Assembly (NCBI RefSeq): GCF_005503555.1
Contig: NZ_SCNG01000009.1
Span: 1-64,000, forward strand
DNA from: Rudaea sp. 3F27F6
GTDB lineage: Bacteria; Pseudomonadota; Gammaproteobacteria; Xanthomonadales; Rhodanobacteraceae
Direction of reading: 5' to 3'
DNA: 64,000 nt
The number at the start of each line of letters is the position of its first letter. The stretch's first letter is position 1. The notes beneath the pieces were generated by a model, which saw nothing but the letters and a program-made list of their open reading frames with translations, was not told the origin of the DNA and did not search any database. A program made the translations under genes and the position numbers. Shown here piece by piece: positions 29,016 through 37,513 of this stretch.

Positions 29016-30292
29016 GCCTCGAAGCACTTGAGTGCGGGCAGATACTCGGCGTCGCGGCAGCCCGGTTTGACCAACAGCAACTGCGCGACGCCGATCGAAC
29101 GCTCGCAGAAGCCGCCTTCGCAGTAGGCCAGATAGAACTCCCACAGACGGATGAAGCGTTCGTCGTAGCCCAAAGCACGCACTTCGGCGAGACGCGCGAG
29201 AAAGCGCTCGCGCCAAGCGCACAAGGTGAGCGCGTAAGAACTGCCGAAATCCTCGAGCTGAGCGAGAGCCAGGTCGCTGCTGCGCGCTTTGGCCGCGACG
29301 AGCGCGGCAATTGAAGGAATGAACGAGCCCGGAAAAATATGCCGCTTGATGAAGTCGACCGAGCGCAGCGCCTGCGTGTAGCGATGATCTTCGATCGTGA
29401 TCGATTGCACGAGCGCCTTCCCATCCGGTTCCAACAATGCGCCGATCTTTTGGAAGTAGCTGTCGAGCTGGCGCGCGCCGATCGCTTCGACCATCTCGAT
29501 GGACACGATCTTGTCGTAGCGGCCGCGCAGGTCGCGGTAATCGTCGAGCAGGACCGTGATTCGATCCTCCAACCCGGCGGCGACAATGCGTTCGCGAGTC
29601 AGATCGTATTGTTCGCGCGATATCGTCGTAGTGGTGATGTGACAGCCGTAGCGGGCTGCCGCATGCAGTGCGAATCCGCCCCAGCCCGAGCCGATCTCGA
29701 GCACGCGGTCGTTCGGACCCAAGCCGAGCTTGTCGCAGATGCGATCGAGTTTGCGCAGCGATGCTTGCTCCAGGGATTCCTTTGCATCGGCGAACAGGGC
29801 GGAGGAGTACATCAGGTCGGGCGAGAGAAACAGGCCGAATAATTCGTTGCCAAGGTCGTAGTGCGCGGCGATGTTGCGGCGTGCGCCGTGCCGCGTATTC
29901 GCGCGCAGCAGGTCGAGCGCACGCATGATCCATCCGCCGACCCGCGCCGGCCCGCGTTCCATTCCGTCGAGCAGGTCGCGATGGCGCAGCAGCAGACGTA
30001 CGAGGCCGACGAGATCGCTGCAGCGCCACCAGCCGTCGTAATACGCCTCGGCCGCGCCGACGCTGCCGTTCGCGGCGAGCGCTCGATAGAAGCGTGCGTC
30101 GACGATGACGATCTCGATGTCGGCAAGTCCAAGACTGGATTCGCCGAGTTCGACCGTTCCCTGCGCATCGACCACGCGCAGTCGGCCGTGCCGTAGCGCG
30201 CTGAGGCGACCGAGCAGACTTTTGCGCAGCATGCGTTCGATCGGACCCAACTCCTTCGGCATCGTTGCGAGGCGTTCGCTGATTTCGCTCAT
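29012..30292 (-). CDS. cyclopropane-fatty-acyl-phospholipid synthase family protein
   Basis: A 426-residue SAM-dependent enzyme that transfers a methyl(ene) group to double bonds of membrane lipid acyl chains. It has the N-terminal CFA domain, substrate block NIAAHYDLGNELFGLFL, motif I VLEIGSGWGGFALHAA, IVSIEMVEAIG, and the C-terminal YCEGGFCERSIGVAQLLLVKP block. Its place after FAD oxidoreductase and DUF1365 genes is that of ufaA1 in the mycobacterial sigK locus. Products could be cyclopropane, methyl-branched or furan fatty acids; which one cannot be read from sequence. Confidence 0.9.
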   Translation of the reverse strand: MSEISERLATMPKELGPIERMLRKSLLGRLSALRHGRLRVVDAQGTVELGESSLGLADIEIVIVDARFYRALAANGSVGAAEAYYDGWWRCSDLVGLVRLLLRHRDLLDGMERGPARVGGWIMRALDLLRANTRHGARRNIAAHYDLGNELFGLFLSPDLMYSSALFADAKESLEQASLRKLDRICDKLGLGPNDRVLEIGSGWGGFALHAAARYGCHITTTTISREQYDLTRERIVAAGLEDRITVLLDDYRDLRGRYDKIVSIEMVEAIGARQLDSYFQKIGALLEPDGKALVQSITIEDHRYTQALRSVDFIKRHIFPGSFIPSIAALVAAKARSSDLALAQLEDFGSSYALTLCAWRERFLARLAEVRALGYDERFIRLWEFYLAYCEGGFCERSIGVAQLLLVKPGCRDAEYLPALKCFEA

Positions 30293-31080
30293 GTCGGTTC
30301 TTCCGGCAAAGATGGATGCGCATAGATGGGATTACGCTTCAGCCACAGGCGCAGCGCCTGCCAGTGAATGGCCCCGAGTACCTGCAAGGTCATCGCCGGG
30401 TAGCGAATCAGTACGCGCGCCAGCGCGAGACCGTCGAGCGTACGTCGCCGCAGTGCCAGCGTCGCATCGAAGTCGCGCCGGTTGCGATCGAACACATCCA
30501 TGTGCACGCGCAGATCCTCGTCGGGCACGGTGAACGTCCAGGTATATTGTCTATCCAGCGGCAGGAACGGAGAGACGTGGAACGCCTTGTCGAAATCCCA
30601 GCGTAGAGAGCGCCCGTGCCTTTGTGCGACCGACGCGGGCAGCACGTAGGCATGACGTTCGCGCCACGGTGTATTGGTGATTTCGGCGACGATGCATTCG
30701 AGCGTCGTGCCGTCTTCCGCGTAGCAGTAGTAAAAACTCACCGGATTGAACACGTGCCCGCAATAGCGTAAATGCGTGAGCACGCGGATCGGTCCGCGCG
30801 GCGGTACGCTATTCGCTTCGGCGATGCGCTGGCGCACGGCATCGGCGAGCGACATCTCGGCGGGGCCAAGGTAGTCCGCGCGGCGGAACTCGGCGACATT
30901 GCGGCGTCGGCTCGACCAAAGCCAGCGCCCGGCGAAGACGCGGTCGATTTCATCGAGGTCGAGGTAAAGCTGGGCCATGCGATAGGCGAATGCATGCGCC
31001 GCTGGCGCATGGCGGCGATGGCGCACGACGCCCTCGTAGACGGCGCTCACGGTCGAGTGCGATGCGGGCGCGGCACTCAT
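30289..31080 (-). CDS. DUF1365 family protein
   Basis: A 263-residue protein of DUF1365, a family found almost always next to CFA synthases and FAD oxidoreductases. Family segments: VRHRRHAPAAHAFAYRMAQL near the start, RVLTHLRYCGHVFNPVSFYY and the C-terminal ALRLWLKRNPIYAHP. It probably takes part in unusual fatty-acid formation; the chemistry is not known to me. The ATG at 31080 overlaps the upstream stop by 4 bases. Confidence 0.88.
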   Translation of the reverse strand: MSAAPASHSTVSAVYEGVVRHRRHAPAAHAFAYRMAQLYLDLDEIDRVFAGRWLWSSRRRNVAEFRRADYLGPAEMSLADAVRQRIAEANSVPPRGPIRVLTHLRYCGHVFNPVSFYYCYAEDGTTLECIVAEITNTPWRERHAYVLPASVAQRHGRSLRWDFDKAFHVSPFLPLDRQYTWTFTVPDEDLRVHMDVFDRNRRDFDATLALRRRTLDGLALARVLIRYPAMTLQVLGAIHWQALRLWLKRNPIYAHPSLPEEPT

Positions 31081-32378
31081 GTAGGCACCCATTGCATACG
31101 CGGTACATCGACAGGTGCCCGCACCGCCATGCCGGCGCGCCAGCGAACGCCGAGCGCGGCGGCAACCTCGACGGCACTGCGCATCCCGTCTTCGTGAAAG
31201 CCCCATCCCCAATAGGCGCCGGCAAACCAAGTGTGCCGGCGGCCCTGGATTTCATCGCGTCGGTTCTGTGCGGCGACTGCGGCATGCGTATACAGCGGAT
31301 GCCGGTACGACATGCGCCGCAGGATTTTCTCGGGAGCGATCGCATCGGTGTCGTTGAGCGTGACCACGAAGGTCTGTGGCGACTGGATGCCTTGCAGCAG
31401 ATTCATGCAATAGCTCACCGTGCAAGCACGGCCGGGTTCGCGCGGCACGCTGGCGTTCCACGCCGACCAGGCCTTTTTCGAACGCGGCAGCAGCTTCGTG
31501 TCGGTGTGCAGCACGGTGTCGTTGGCCTGGTACTTGATGGCGCCGAGAATGTCGCGTTCGCGCGGGTCGGCATCGACGAGCAGGCCAAGCGCTTCATCAC
31601 TGTGGCAGGCGAGCACGATCTGATCGAAACGTTCCGATCCGTGGTGCGTGCGCACTTCGGCGCCTTTCTCGTTACGCACCACACGAAGCACGCGCGAGCA
31701 CAGCCGCACGTCGAGGCGCCAGAGTGCCTGCAGCGCTTCGACGTAGCGGCGCGAACCGCCCTCGACGACACGCCACTGCGGTCGCGCGTCGAAGGTCAGC
31801 ATGCGATGGTTGGCCATGAACTGAACGAGGTACCGCATCGGAAATTTGCGAATGGCGCGCGGCGGAGACGACCACAGCGCCGAGGCCATCGGCACGAGAT
31901 GATCGTCGCGGAACGCATCGCCGAGCCCGTGGATGGCTACGTAGTCTTCGAGCGTCGGACCTTCGCCTCTTTCGCCAGGCAGCGCCGCGGCGAGCCGATA
32001 GAAGCGGCTTATGTCGCGCAGCATGCCGAGGAAGCGTGGCGAGAGCAGGTTGCGTCGCTGGCAAAAAACCGCGTCGAGTCCGCACGTGCCGTATTCGAGC
32101 CCGCTCGTCTCGTTGCGCACGGAAAAGCTCATCGTGGTCGGTCGGGCGGCGACGCCGAGTTCATCGAACATGCGCGTCAGCAGCGGATAATTTTCGCGGT
32201 TGTGCACGATGAAACCGCTGTCGATGCGGTACTCGCCGTGCTCGTTCGCAATGTCGTGCGTGTGCGTGTGTCCGCCAAGGTAGTCGTTGGCTTCGAACAG
32301 CACGACCTCGTGCTCGCTTTGCAGCAGCCAGGCGCAGGCGAGCCCGGCGATGCCGGAACCGATGATGCCGATGCGCAT
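31077..32378 (-). CDS. NAD(P)/FAD-dependent oxidoreductase (amine-oxidase type)
   Basis: A 433-residue flavoprotein with an N-terminal Rossmann motif RIGIIGSGIAGLACAWLL and the GG-motif region LFEANDYLGGHTHTH, of the kind paired with DUF1365 and CFA enzymes (Rv0449c in the mycobacterial sigK locus). It may oxidise or desaturate the modified acyl chain. The chosen ATG lies one base from the desaturase stop (TGACATG). Seven codons of upstream open frame are inside that gene. Confidence 0.88.
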   Translation of the reverse strand: MRIGIIGSGIAGLACAWLLQSEHEVVLFEANDYLGGHTHTHDIANEHGEYRIDSGFIVHNRENYPLLTRMFDELGVAARPTTMSFSVRNETSGLEYGTCGLDAVFCQRRNLLSPRFLGMLRDISRFYRLAAALPGERGEGPTLEDYVAIHGLGDAFRDDHLVPMASALWSSPPRAIRKFPMRYLVQFMANHRMLTFDARPQWRVVEGGSRRYVEALQALWRLDVRLCSRVLRVVRNEKGAEVRTHHGSERFDQIVLACHSDEALGLLVDADPRERDILGAIKYQANDTVLHTDTKLLPRSKKAWSAWNASVPREPGRACTVSYCMNLLQGIQSPQTFVVTLNDTDAIAPEKILRRMSYRHPLYTHAAVAAQNRRDEIQGRRHTWFAGAYWGWGFHEDGMRSAVEVAAALGVRWRAGMAVRAPVDVPRMQWVPT

Positions 32379-32379
32379 G

Positions 32380-33357
32380 TCAGCCGCGCCTCTTCGCAAA
32401 CACCCAGGCCGGCACCGGTTTCAGGTCGCTGACCAGACCGCATACGGCGAGTGCGCGCAGTGCTATCCAGGTCAGGTCGAATTCCCACCAGCGGAAACCC
32501 TGGCGTGCGCTGCCCGGATAGAAATGATGGTTGTTGTGCCAGCCCTCGCCGAACGTAAGCAGGGCGAGCAGGGCATTGTTGCGGCTGTCGTCGCGCGTCG
32601 CGAAACGGCGTTTGCCGAAGCGATGGGCGAGCGAATTGATCGTCACGGTGACGTGGAACAACAGCGTGGTCGAGACGAAGAAACCCCATACGAGCATTTG
32701 CGCGCCGTCGGTGTGCAGGCCAGGAGCTACGCGAGCGAGCAGGGTGCCGGCCAAGTACAGCGTCAGCGCCAGCGCGCCCGGGACGACGACGTCATAGCGA
32801 TCGAGCCAGCGCAGTTCCGGGTAGCCGGCGAAATCCGGAATGCGTTGCCAATCCGTGCGGAACGCGCGCGGAGTGAGGAACCAGCCCATATGGCTCCAGA
32901 AAAATCCGCGTATTCCGGGCGAGTGCGGGTCCAGCGCCGTGTCGGCGTGGCGATGGTGATTGCGGTGATGGGCCGCCCACCAGAGCGGTCCGCGCTGCGC
33001 GCCGGATGCGCCGATCACGGCGAAGGCGAACTGAACGGCGCGCGATGCGCGAAAGGTACGGTGCGCGAAATAGCGGTGATAGAACGCCGTGATCGCGAAC
33101 ATGCGCAAGACATAGAGCGCGAGGGCGGTCCATGCCGCGATCGGCGAGACGCCGGTGAAGAAAATGCCGAGGCAGCCGATGTGCATGCCGATGAACGGCA
33201 CGGCGCGCAGCCAGTCGATGCGTTCGGCGGTCTCCTCGTCCTGCGCCGGCGCATTCGAGTCGAACCATCGGCGCAACGTGCGCAGCGGCGGTGCGGAAAA
33301 TGCTATCGCTCCCGCTTCCGGCGCTTGCGGCGCGGCGCGTTCGCAGGGATCGATCAT
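32380..33357 (-). CDS. acyl-lipid/acyl-CoA desaturase
   Basis: A 325-residue membrane-bound fatty-acid desaturase (delta-9 type). The three iron-binding His boxes are complete: HRYFAHR at 94-100, HHRNHH at 130-135 and HNNHH at 274-278, with four hydrophobic helices around them. It would supply the double bond that CFA-type enzymes modify, which makes sense as the first gene of this lipid operon. A SigK-type promoter motif lies 31 bases before the ATG. Confidence 0.92.
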   Translation of the reverse strand: MIDPCERAAPQAPEAGAIAFSAPPLRTLRRWFDSNAPAQDEETAERIDWLRAVPFIGMHIGCLGIFFTGVSPIAAWTALALYVLRMFAITAFYHRYFAHRTFRASRAVQFAFAVIGASGAQRGPLWWAAHHRNHHRHADTALDPHSPGIRGFFWSHMGWFLTPRAFRTDWQRIPDFAGYPELRWLDRYDVVVPGALALTLYLAGTLLARVAPGLHTDGAQMLVWGFFVSTTLLFHVTVTINSLAHRFGKRRFATRDDSRNNALLALLTFGEGWHNNHHFYPGSARQGFRWWEFDLTWIALRALAVCGLVSDLKPVPAWVFAKRRG

Positions 33358-33388
33358 AGCGGCTCCGGTTTCGTGTGCGTCGCTTCTC

Positions 33389-33417
33389 TATACGAAGCGA
33401 ACGCACGGCCGGATGCA
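33389..33417 (-). promoter_or_regulatory. SigK-type ECF promoter of the lipid operon
   Basis: On the minus strand: TGCATCC, 16 bases, CGTATA. It is in the 79-base gap between rskA and the desaturase gene, 31 bases before the start codon. The same -35 and -10 with identical spacing occur before two other transcription units nearby. The mycobacterial SigK consensus, recalled as CCATCC-N16/17-CCGAAT, shares the CATCC core. Confidence 0.7.
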
Positions 33418-33436
33418 CAGACCCGCGCAGAAATCC

Positions 33437-34183
33437 CTAGATGGCCGAGATGCTGCCCTTAGCCACGATCGGCCCGCTCGGCGCGGCGTGCGGCATGCCG
33501 CTTTGCGGTTCGAGAGTGACCGCGAGCGTCGCGCCGGCAACGAGTTCTTTCTGCAGAGTGGGCGGCACCGCGATGGTATGCGCCTTGTCGTTGGACACAA
33601 GGCCGAGCGACAGAGGCGCCTTGCCGGCCGGGATGATCCAGAGTTCATCGACGCGGCCGTCGGCACCGAGCGAGTGCGGCACCGGCACCATCAGCAGTTT
33701 GCCGCGCGCAGGATCGATCGAAGCGATCCAGCCGGTCGAACCGTCGTCGCGGAGCAATACGGTGACCGGGCGCGCAGCCTGCTCCTCACTGGGGCTCGGT
33801 GTCGGCAGCGGTACCGGCGCGCGGCCTATGAAGAAGACCGCCAGCGCCGCCGCGGCGGCGAGTCCGGCCACGCCGCGCCAGAAGCCGACATTGCTCCAGA
33901 CATTCGGACGCGCGGCCTCAGCGGCCGGCCAGCCGAGGCGGCTGCAGATGCGCGGCCAGACATGTGCTGGCGGTTCGGCGGTAGCCGCATCGGTCGTCCA
34001 CGCGGCGAAATGATTTTCCCACTCGTCGACAAGACGGGCGAACGTGGGCTCGCCGGCGATTCGCGCCTGCGCGTGGCGGCGTTCGAATGCATCGAGAACG
34101 CCGAGCACATATTCGCCCGCGCGGATATCGTCGCTCGGCGGCGGGGCGGAATCGTCGTCGAATTGAGCCGGATTCGTACTCAT
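33437..34183 (-). CDS. rskA: RskA-type anti-sigma factor
   Basis: A 248-residue membrane anti-sigma factor. The N-terminal cytoplasmic part (IRAGEYVLGVLDAFERRHAQAR) binds the sigma factor, a membrane helix spans about 101-121, and the extracytoplasmic RskA domain runs from about 140 to the end (GTGT-like PAGKAPLSLGLVSND; VTLEPQSGMPHAAPSGPIVAKG). In mycobacteria RskA releases SigK under reducing or redox stress by regulated proteolysis. The gene overlaps the sigma gene by ATGA, as expected for a sigma/anti-sigma pair. Confidence 0.9.
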   Translation of the reverse strand: MSTNPAQFDDDSAPPPSDDIRAGEYVLGVLDAFERRHAQARIAGEPTFARLVDEWENHFAAWTTDAATAEPPAHVWPRICSRLGWPAAEAARPNVWSNVGFWRGVAGLAAAAALAVFFIGRAPVPLPTPSPSEEQAARPVTVLLRDDGSTGWIASIDPARGKLLMVPVPHSLGADGRVDELWIIPAGKAPLSLGLVSNDKAHTIAVPPTLQKELVAGATLAVTLEPQSGMPHAAPSGPIVAKGSISAI

Positions 34184-34758
34184 GATTCAAGGCACGCGCG
34201 CAGTTGCATCAGTCCGCGGCGAATCCAGCTCTTCACCGACCCGAGCGGCGCCTGCGCTCTTCGTGCCAGTTCCTCGTAGGTGGCGGCGTCGAAGAACGCG
34301 GTGCGGATCAACTTGCGCCGGCGTTCGTCGAGTTGGCGCATGCAGTCGTCGAGGCGTACGCGGTCGGTCGCCGCCTGTGCCGAATCGGATGTCGACATGC
34401 CTTCGTCCGCGACGGACTCCGCCAGATCGATGGAAACCGTCGTGCTCCGGCTCGGATTCGAGCGCAGCCGATCGATGGCGCGATGGCGCGCGATCGTACC
34501 GAGCCACGCGCTGGGACTCGCGCGCGCCGGATCGAACTGTATGGCCTTGTTCCAAATGGCGAGGAAAGCATCCTGCAAGGCTTCTTCGGCTTCGCCGCGG
34601 TCGGGAAGCACGCGCAGGCAGATGGCGAACAACATGCTGGACGTCGTTCGGTACAACGCTTCGAAGGCAGCTCGCTCGCCTGCGGCAACGCGGGCGAGCA
34701 GCGAGGCGACGTCGGCACGGGAATCGATCTCTGTGCGCACTTGAAGTATCTCTCCCAT
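34180..34758 (-). CDS. ECF sigma factor, SigK-like
   Basis: A 192-residue extracytoplasmic-function sigma factor with region 2 at about 30-100 (AFEALYRTTSSMLFAICLRV, EEALQDAFLAIW) and region 4 at about 135-188 (LIRTAFFDAATYEELARR, VKSWIRRGL). It probably controls the lipid operon and the genes sharing the TGCATCC motif. The open frame extends to a GTG at 34905 but the added residues look non-coding. ATG 34758 or 34761, or GTG 34740 with a good GGAGAG before it, are all possible starts. Confidence 0.9.
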   Translation of the reverse strand: MGEILQVRTEIDSRADVASLLARVAAGERAAFEALYRTTSSMLFAICLRVLPDRGEAEEALQDAFLAIWNKAIQFDPARASPSAWLGTIARHRAIDRLRSNPSRSTTVSIDLAESVADEGMSTSDSAQAATDRVRLDDCMRQLDERRRKLIRTAFFDAATYEELARRAQAPLGSVKSWIRRGLMQLRACLES

Positions 34759-34901
34759 CATCGAGGGGGTGGAGCCGTTCTCGCCGCGCCTCCGGTGCGC
34801 ATTGCGCCACCGTCTGTGCGGTAGCTTATGCCACAAGCGGCGAGAGCAATACAATTCACCCGCAATGCGGGGGATCGGATCGCTGGCGTATGTGACGGCA
34901 G

Positions 34902-35684
34902 TCACGGACGGCAGTGCCCGTTCAAGCTGAGCCGCGCGGCGGCGAGCGCCTCCTGTGGATCAACCGATGTATCGCGCCGCTGCGGCGGAAATACGATGCG
35001 CACATCGAGATTGCGCCCGTCGCTGCCGCGGATCGTGCCGATGCCAACAAACTCGTACAGGCGCCGATCGGTGCGGCTATAGCCCAAGGTCATCGACGGC
35101 GCGATCAGGCGGTACCACGCATTCAACTGCACGCGCAGATGACGGACGTCGCTATCTCCGGCGTCGATTTCGGCGATCGTTACCGGTACTGCCGCGTGTC
35201 TGCCGGGCACCACGATCGCCGCGTGCAGAGGCGATCGCGGCGTGATCGCATCCCAGTGCGAGCGCAGATAATCGTCGAAGCCGGCATCGACGACGTCGTC
35301 GACGCCGAGTTCGAGTTCGGCCTGCTTCGGCACCGCGTCGTCTCGTGTCTGGACGTAGACGACGCGGCGCGCGCCGCTGCCGTTCACGCCTTCGCGGTAG
35401 TCGAGACGGGCATCGTAGAAATCGAAATCGGGTGCCGCGTCGCGCGACGACACGGTCAACAGTTTGCGCGCGAACGGTGTGCCATCTGCGCAGCCATACA
35501 GCACGAGATGCCTGTCGAAGTCGCCGTCGCGATAGCGCCAATGCGTTTCCCGGTACAACACCGAACCGTCGGCGCGGGAATACGCGATGCCTTCATAGCG
35601 TTCGATCGGGTCAGCCGCAGCGGCGCCCCAAGCCATGGCGGCGGTCGCGCAAGCCAACATCAAACAAGCGATCCGTAATGGCAT
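34902..35684 (-). CDS. secreted protein of unknown function
   Basis: A 260-residue protein I do not recognise. The signal peptide MPLRIACLMLACATAAMAWG cleaves near AAAADP. The mature part has beta-rich repeats of YEGIAYSRADGSVLYRETHW and a C-terminal VRIVFPPQRRD. It has no membrane helix after the signal. ATG 35684 is preferred over a TTG at 35711 because the signal peptide then starts normally. It lies 143 bases before the sigma gene and carries its own copy of the SigK-type promoter motif 37 bases upstream, so it is probably a regulon member. Confidence 0.75.
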   Translation of the reverse strand: MPLRIACLMLACATAAMAWGAAAADPIERYEGIAYSRADGSVLYRETHWRYRDGDFDRHLVLYGCADGTPFARKLLTVSSRDAAPDFDFYDARLDYREGVNGSGARRVVYVQTRDDAVPKQAELELGVDDVVDAGFDDYLRSHWDAITPRSPLHAAIVVPGRHAAVPVTIAEIDAGDSDVRHLRVQLNAWYRLIAPSMTLGYSRTDRRLYEFVGIGTIRGSDGRNLDVRIVFPPQRRDTSVDPQEALAAARLSLNGHCRP

Positions 35685-35721
35685 AGACGAGGCGGCCGGG
35701 TTCCGATGCAAGACAGTCTGC

Positions 35722-35750
35722 TATACGGACGTTGGCGCGATTCGGATGCA
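35722..35750 (-). promoter_or_regulatory. SigK-type ECF promoter of the secreted-protein gene
   Basis: Minus strand: TGCATCC, 16 bases, CGTATAG, identical in both boxes and spacing to the motif before the desaturase gene. It ends 37 bases before the start codon. It lies in the 335-base divergent gap between the secreted-protein gene and the DUF4331 operon. Confidence 0.7.
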
Positions 35751-35946
35751 GCGTGCTTCGGTGTCCGCGACTTTGGGGGCATGGGAAATGTCGCCCGATT
35801 GGGCGCGATGGAGCTAGTTGCGGGCAATACCGGCCGCTGCCTGCAGGCAGCGCGCATCGGCTACGGCCATCGGCTTCCAAAGTCGAGCGCCATGGAAGCC
35901 ATTTGCCGATGGCGATACCCACGCTGCAGAAACATTTGCTTGCGCG

Positions 35947-35975
35947 TGCATCCAAGACCCGCTGCACGCCGTATG
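35947..35975 (+). promoter_or_regulatory. SigK-type ECF promoter of the DUF4331 operon
   Basis: Plus strand: TGCATCC, 16 bases, CGTATG, 44 bases before the DUF4331 start. Only the last base of the -10 box differs from the two minus-strand copies. Nothing else was recognised in the rest of the 335-base gap. Confidence 0.65.
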
Positions 35976-36019
35976 TCCCATCGCCGGCAATCATGCCGCG
36001 CATGAAACGGGAGACGGAC

Positions 36020-37513
36020 ATGCAACTACCTCAGAGACTGGCGCTCGGCGCTTCGTTGTGGCTGGTGCTGGCGGGCCTCGCCAGCGCGTCCAGCCACCGT
36101 GAAGCACCTTTCACGGCCGCACACCCCAAAATCGACGGAGCCGATTTCTACATGTTCCGAAGCTATGAGACGGGACGCGATGCCTTCGTCACGTTCATCG
36201 CGGACTACATACCGCTGCAGGATGCCTATGGCGGACCGAACTATTTCTCGATGGACCCGAATGCCCTCTACGAGATCGAAGTGGACAACCAGGGCGACGC
36301 GCACGAACACATCACTTACCAATTCCGCTTCACCAATACTTACAAGAACGTTGCTCTCAGTATCGGCGGCAAGAACATCCCGGTGCCGCTGGTAAATATC
36401 GGACCCTTCGGGCCCGGCGTAACCGACGGCGACGCCAACAAGAATCTCATCGAGACCTACACCGTCACCGTCGTCAACGGCGATCGCCGCAAAGGCACGG
36501 CCGCGCTCGCGACCAATCTGACCAGCGGCGGCACGAGCTTCCGCAAGCCGCTCGACAACATCGGCAATAAATCGGTGCCGAACTATGCGGCCTATGCCAA
36601 CAACCACATTTTCTCCATAGGCCTTCCAGGCTGCAAAACCGCAGGACGCGTGTTCGTCGGCCAGCGCAAGGATCCGTTTGCGGTAAACCTCGGAGAAATT
36701 TTCGATCTCGTGAACCTGAATCCGGTCGGGTCGCCGAGTTCGGCGCCGAATGCGATCGGAAACAAGAACGTCACCTCAATCGCACTCGAAGTACCCATCT
36801 CTTGCCTGACGAATGGCACCGATCCGGTGATCGGCGCGTGGACCACGGCAAGCCTGCGCCAGGGCACGGTTCTGAATCCGGCACCGGCAGGAGCGGTTGC
36901 CAGCGGAGGGCAGGGCAAGCCCGTCGAGTTGGTCGGCGGCGCCTGGACCCAGGTTTCGCGTCTCGGCATGCCGCTGGTCAACGAAGTGGTCATCGGTCTG
37001 CCGGACAAGGATCGCTTCAACGGCAGCCAGCCGAAGGACGACGCCCAATTTCTCAACTATGTGACCAATCCCTCGCTGCCGGTTCTGCTGCAAGTATTGT
37101 TCAACGTGCAGGCACCGAGCACGCCGCGCAACGATCTGGTTGCGGTTTTCCTGACTGGCGTTCCGGGCCTCAATCAGGCGATGACGGTCACGCCCTCGGA
37201 GATGCTGCGCCTCAACACATCGACCGCTCCGGTCGCCGCTTCCTCGCAAAACACACTCGGCGTACTTGGCAGCGACACCGCAGGCTTTCCGAACGGCCGC
37301 CGTCCCGGTGACGACGTCGTCGACATTTCCCTGCGCGTGGCGATGGGCGTGCTGCTGCCGGCCGCGCAGGCCCCTGCGGGGCAATTGCCCTACACAGACG
37401 GGACGCCAATTTCTTCGGCCGACTTCGCCAGCACCTTCCCCTACGTCAATGCGCCGCTGCCGGGTTCGCCGAACGGTGTCAACGGTGTGGCCACAACGGG
37501 AGGCTCGCCATGA
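36020..37513 (+). CDS. DUF4331 secreted protein
   Basis: A 497-residue exported protein of DUF4331, function unknown to me. The signal peptide MQLPQRLALGASLWLVLAGL leads to SSHREAPFTA, the family N-terminus, and GADFYMFRSYE, EHITYQFRFTN and FPNGRRPGDDVVDISLRVAM follow. GGGAG six bases before the ATG supports the start; earlier in-frame ATGs at 35993 and 36002 lack a signal-peptide logic. It heads an operon with a small secreted protein, a TPR protein and a HupE/UreJ-like protein, coupled by ATGA to the first. Confidence 0.88.
   Translation: MQLPQRLALGASLWLVLAGLASASSHREAPFTAAHPKIDGADFYMFRSYETGRDAFVTFIADYIPLQDAYGGPNYFSMDPNALYEIEVDNQGDAHEHITYQFRFTNTYKNVALSIGGKNIPVPLVNIGPFGPGVTDGDANKNLIETYTVTVVNGDRRKGTAALATNLTSGGTSFRKPLDNIGNKSVPNYAAYANNHIFSIGLPGCKTAGRVFVGQRKDPFAVNLGEIFDLVNLNPVGSPSSAPNAIGNKNVTSIALEVPISCLTNGTDPVIGAWTTASLRQGTVLNPAPAGAVASGGQGKPVELVGGAWTQVSRLGMPLVNEVVIGLPDKDRFNGSQPKDDAQFLNYVTNPSLPVLLQVLFNVQAPSTPRNDLVAVFLTGVPGLNQAMTVTPSEMLRLNTSTAPVAASSQNTLGVLGSDTAGFPNGRRPGDDVVDISLRVAMGVLLPAAQAPAGQLPYTDGTPISSADFASTFPYVNAPLPGSPNGVNGVATTGGSP

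Noticed and set aside
34830-34885. Possible SigK-type autoregulatory promoter before the sigma gene (GATCC and GTAT elements on the minus strand)
   Set aside because: Spacing is 18 rather than 16 bases and both boxes deviate; not strong enough to report.
34759-34905. Upstream extension of the sigma factor by 49 residues to a GTG
   Set aside because: The added sequence is Arg-rich, unlike any ECF N-terminus, and overlaps the neighbouring gene's end.
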